DNA of 14,565 nucleotides from DATGIQ01 sp035295665 (GTDB lineage Bacteria; Planctomycetota; Planctomycetia; Gemmatales; Gemmataceae): contig DATGIQ010000471.1 of NCBI GenBank assembly GCA_035295665.1, forward strand, positions 1 to 14,565. The letters are read 5' to 3'. A model generated the notes under the pieces. The model searched no databases. It had not been told where the DNA came from and worked only from the letters and a program-made list of their open reading frames with translations. Of the stretch, positions 13,589 through 14,565 are shown one piece after another (position 1 is the stretch's first letter; every line of letters starts with the position of its first letter). The position numbers and the translations under genes are program-made.

Positions 13589-13780
13589 ATGTCCAATGGA
13601 AAGGCATTTGAAGAATCAAGTCAGGGCGACAGGACACCGTTAGAACTTTTTATTGCCGGGTCCGGCAAATGGGAGACGAGGGTTCGGAGCTTGCTGTTGG
13701 ACCGCGGACATCAAATCACAATTGGCCAATCATCTACAACCGCTCGGCGAAGACCAGGGCTTGACTATTCGGACTCCTAA
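13589..13780 (+). CDS. small hypothetical protein, 63 residues, doubtful
   Basis: ATG at 13589 follows AGGGG (13575-13579) by 9 nt and runs to TAA at 13778-13780. The middle (DRTPLELFIAGSGKWETRVR) looks like real protein: a Thr-Pro-Leu-Glu-Leu-Phe helix start with a Trp and basic residues. I have an impression of having seen TPLELF-x-AG-x-x-x-W openings in planctomycete hypothetical proteins but cannot confirm it. The last 25 residues are low in structure (SSTTARRRPG) and may be out of frame with an original longer gene. A hairpin follows at 13809. No function can be given. Confidence 0.35.
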   Translation: MSNGKAFEESSQGDRTPLELFIAGSGKWETRVRSLLLDRGHQITIGQSSTTARRRPGLDYSDS

Positions 13781-13808
13781 TCACGAACTCATCCTTGCCG
13801 TAATGGCT

Positions 13809-13838
13809 GGAGAGAGAGTGGCTCGAGTGGCTCTCTCC
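13809..13838. terminator. stem-loop in the gap before the S41 peptidase end
   Basis: GGAGAGAG (13809-13816) pairs with CTCTCTCC (13831-13838) around a 14-nt loop that contains CTCGAG. It lies between the small plus-strand ORF and the 3' end of the minus-strand S41 gene. A TTTTT run comes only 20 nt later, so a true intrinsic terminator is unsure. Confidence 0.45.
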
Positions 13839-13901
13839 CATCAAGTCGGCGGTCGATCCTTTTTAGCTTAGAACCTCCACGGCCATGTGCTGGTTTCGCC
13901 A

Positions 13902-14565
13902 TCAATCCGGGCGTTGCTTGGACGCCAATCTCAGCGCAAGCTCCAACTGCGCGTCGACGCCGCGAAGGAGGTCGGCGGTTTTCGTCACGACAACGTGATC
14001 GGGGATTATGCCGCGGCGTTTGCCGGCGTACCCGGACACCGCGTTCCACGAGCTGGCCAACGGCAGGCCGAAGCACACCTTCGAGTTGGGCAGGGTGACC
14101 GTCGGCTCCGTGCTCGAGTTGTTCCCGTAGTAGGCGCCCGCGGTCTCTTCGCCGATAAAGGTGGCACGCTCGAGGTGATGGAGTACGGCGCAGGTATCCG
14201 CCGCCGTGGAGAACGTCTTGCCGTCAATCAGGATGATCACGTCTCCGGAAAACCGATCTTTGGCCGGCTGCTTCTCGCCGAGACTATCGTGTAATTCCTC
14301 GCTCACGAAAAACCCGCCGTCGGGGTTGGGCGTCAGGCATTTGCGAATGTGCGCGCGCTGCTCGGCGTTTAATCGTTTGGCGTCCCAGTGGTCTTCGAAG
14401 GACCACGTGATCGTCTTGACAATCACCCGATCGACGTAGTGGAACGGCTTGTCCATGAGGTAGGACACCAGCATTACGCCGTAAGTGTCCTCGCCGCCGC
14501 CGTTGCCCCGGAGGTCGATGATCAGCGTTTTTGTCCCTTTCTCGCGCAGCACTCCGAAGGTGTCT
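13902..14565 (-). CDS. S41-family peptidase (C-terminal processing type), N-terminus outside window
   Basis: The frame is open to the right edge: before the GTG at 14552 it reads Asp-Thr-Phe-Gly, so that GTG is internal and the gene starts beyond 14565. At least 220 residues are visible. TLIIDLRGNGGGED (residues 13-26) is the S41 core strand with its glycine loop; GDVIILIDGKTFSTAAD (108-123) carries the presumed nucleophile Ser119; FIGEETAGAYYGN (136-148) follows, with Glu-Glu in place of the Lys seen in CtpA-type enzymes, as in tricorn-like S41 members. The end (RRGIIPDHVV, then LRGVDAQLELALRL) is the usual S41 C-terminus with IxPDxxV and a last helix. Many planctomycete paralogues are secreted; the signal peptide and any PDZ domain would be outside. 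The substrate is unknown. Confidence 0.88.
   Translation of the reverse strand, partial: DTFGVLREKGTKTLIIDLRGNGGGEDTYGVMLVSYLMDKPFHYVDRVIVKTITWSFEDHWDAKRLNAEQRAHIRKCLTPNPDGGFFVSEELHDSLGEKQPAKDRFSGDVIILIDGKTFSTAADTCAVLHHLERATFIGEETAGAYYGNNSSTEPTVTLPNSKVCFGLPLASSWNAVSGYAGKRRGIIPDHVVVTKTADLLRGVDAQLELALRLASKQRPD

Noticed and set aside
1..14565. CRISPR arrays, tRNA or rRNA genes, insertion sequences, phage genes
   Set aside because: No regular repeats with spacers, no cloverleaf or rRNA-like sequence, no transposase or phage protein motifs were found by reading; a dedicated tRNA/ncRNA search was not possible.

Overview
The window looks like GC-rich bacterial chromosome. The gene content (exported hydrolases, a Tyr/Pro-repeat secreted protein, a TolB-like propeller, a retropepsin-like protease, a remnant with the putative collagen-binding domain of DUF4038-type glycoside hydrolases, an ankyrin remnant) suggests a planctomycete, perhaps related to Gemmata. 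That assignment is inference from protein style; no rRNA or tRNA gene is present to confirm it. Several genes have good Shine-Dalgarno sites, others none.

Left part (1-4.6 kb): a membrane protein of unknown function runs off the left edge on the minus strand (start 760). Divergent from it is a plus-strand row: a class-2 type aldehyde dehydrogenase (1043-2533), a small VanZ-like membrane protein (2626-3108) and an exported M20-family amidohydrolase resembling AbgB (3140-4606). It converges on a minus-strand exported cyanophycinase-like S51 hydrolase (4797-5771). A 12-bp perfect inverted repeat lies between the two.

Middle part (5.9-10 kb): a DUF1801 gene is interrupted by one in-frame TAG (5992-6456, minus), followed by a small secreted Tyr/Pro-repeat protein (6527-6889, minus). 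Divergent from that is an ArsR-type regulator overlapping an AHSA1/SRPBCC gene, then an 18-codon mini-ORF and a second SRPBCC gene. The second SRPBCC frame has apparently lost its stop and runs 250 nt into the antisense of an alkyltransferase-like (ATL) gene (8489-8839, minus). The ATL gene follows a protein with one c-type heme site and squalene-cyclase-like repeats (8888-9979, minus).

Right part (10.2-14.5 kb): a TolB-like beta-propeller gene (minus) sits just downstream of a 3' remnant of a glycoside-hydrolase-like gene. An ankyrin-type 3' remnant points the other way. Both remnants have lost their 5' ends at the same spot (about 11490-11582), which looks like the scar of a deletion. Beyond are a membrane-anchored protein with two tandem retropepsin-like domains (12240-13304, minus), a doubtful small ORF (13589-13780, plus) and an S41 peptidase that runs off the right edge (minus).

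No IS element, CRISPR array, tRNA or prophage gene was seen. Recurrent themes are exported hydrolases, gene decay (DUF1801, glycoside hydrolase, ankyrin, SRPBCC stop) and hairpins without U-tracts at gene ends.
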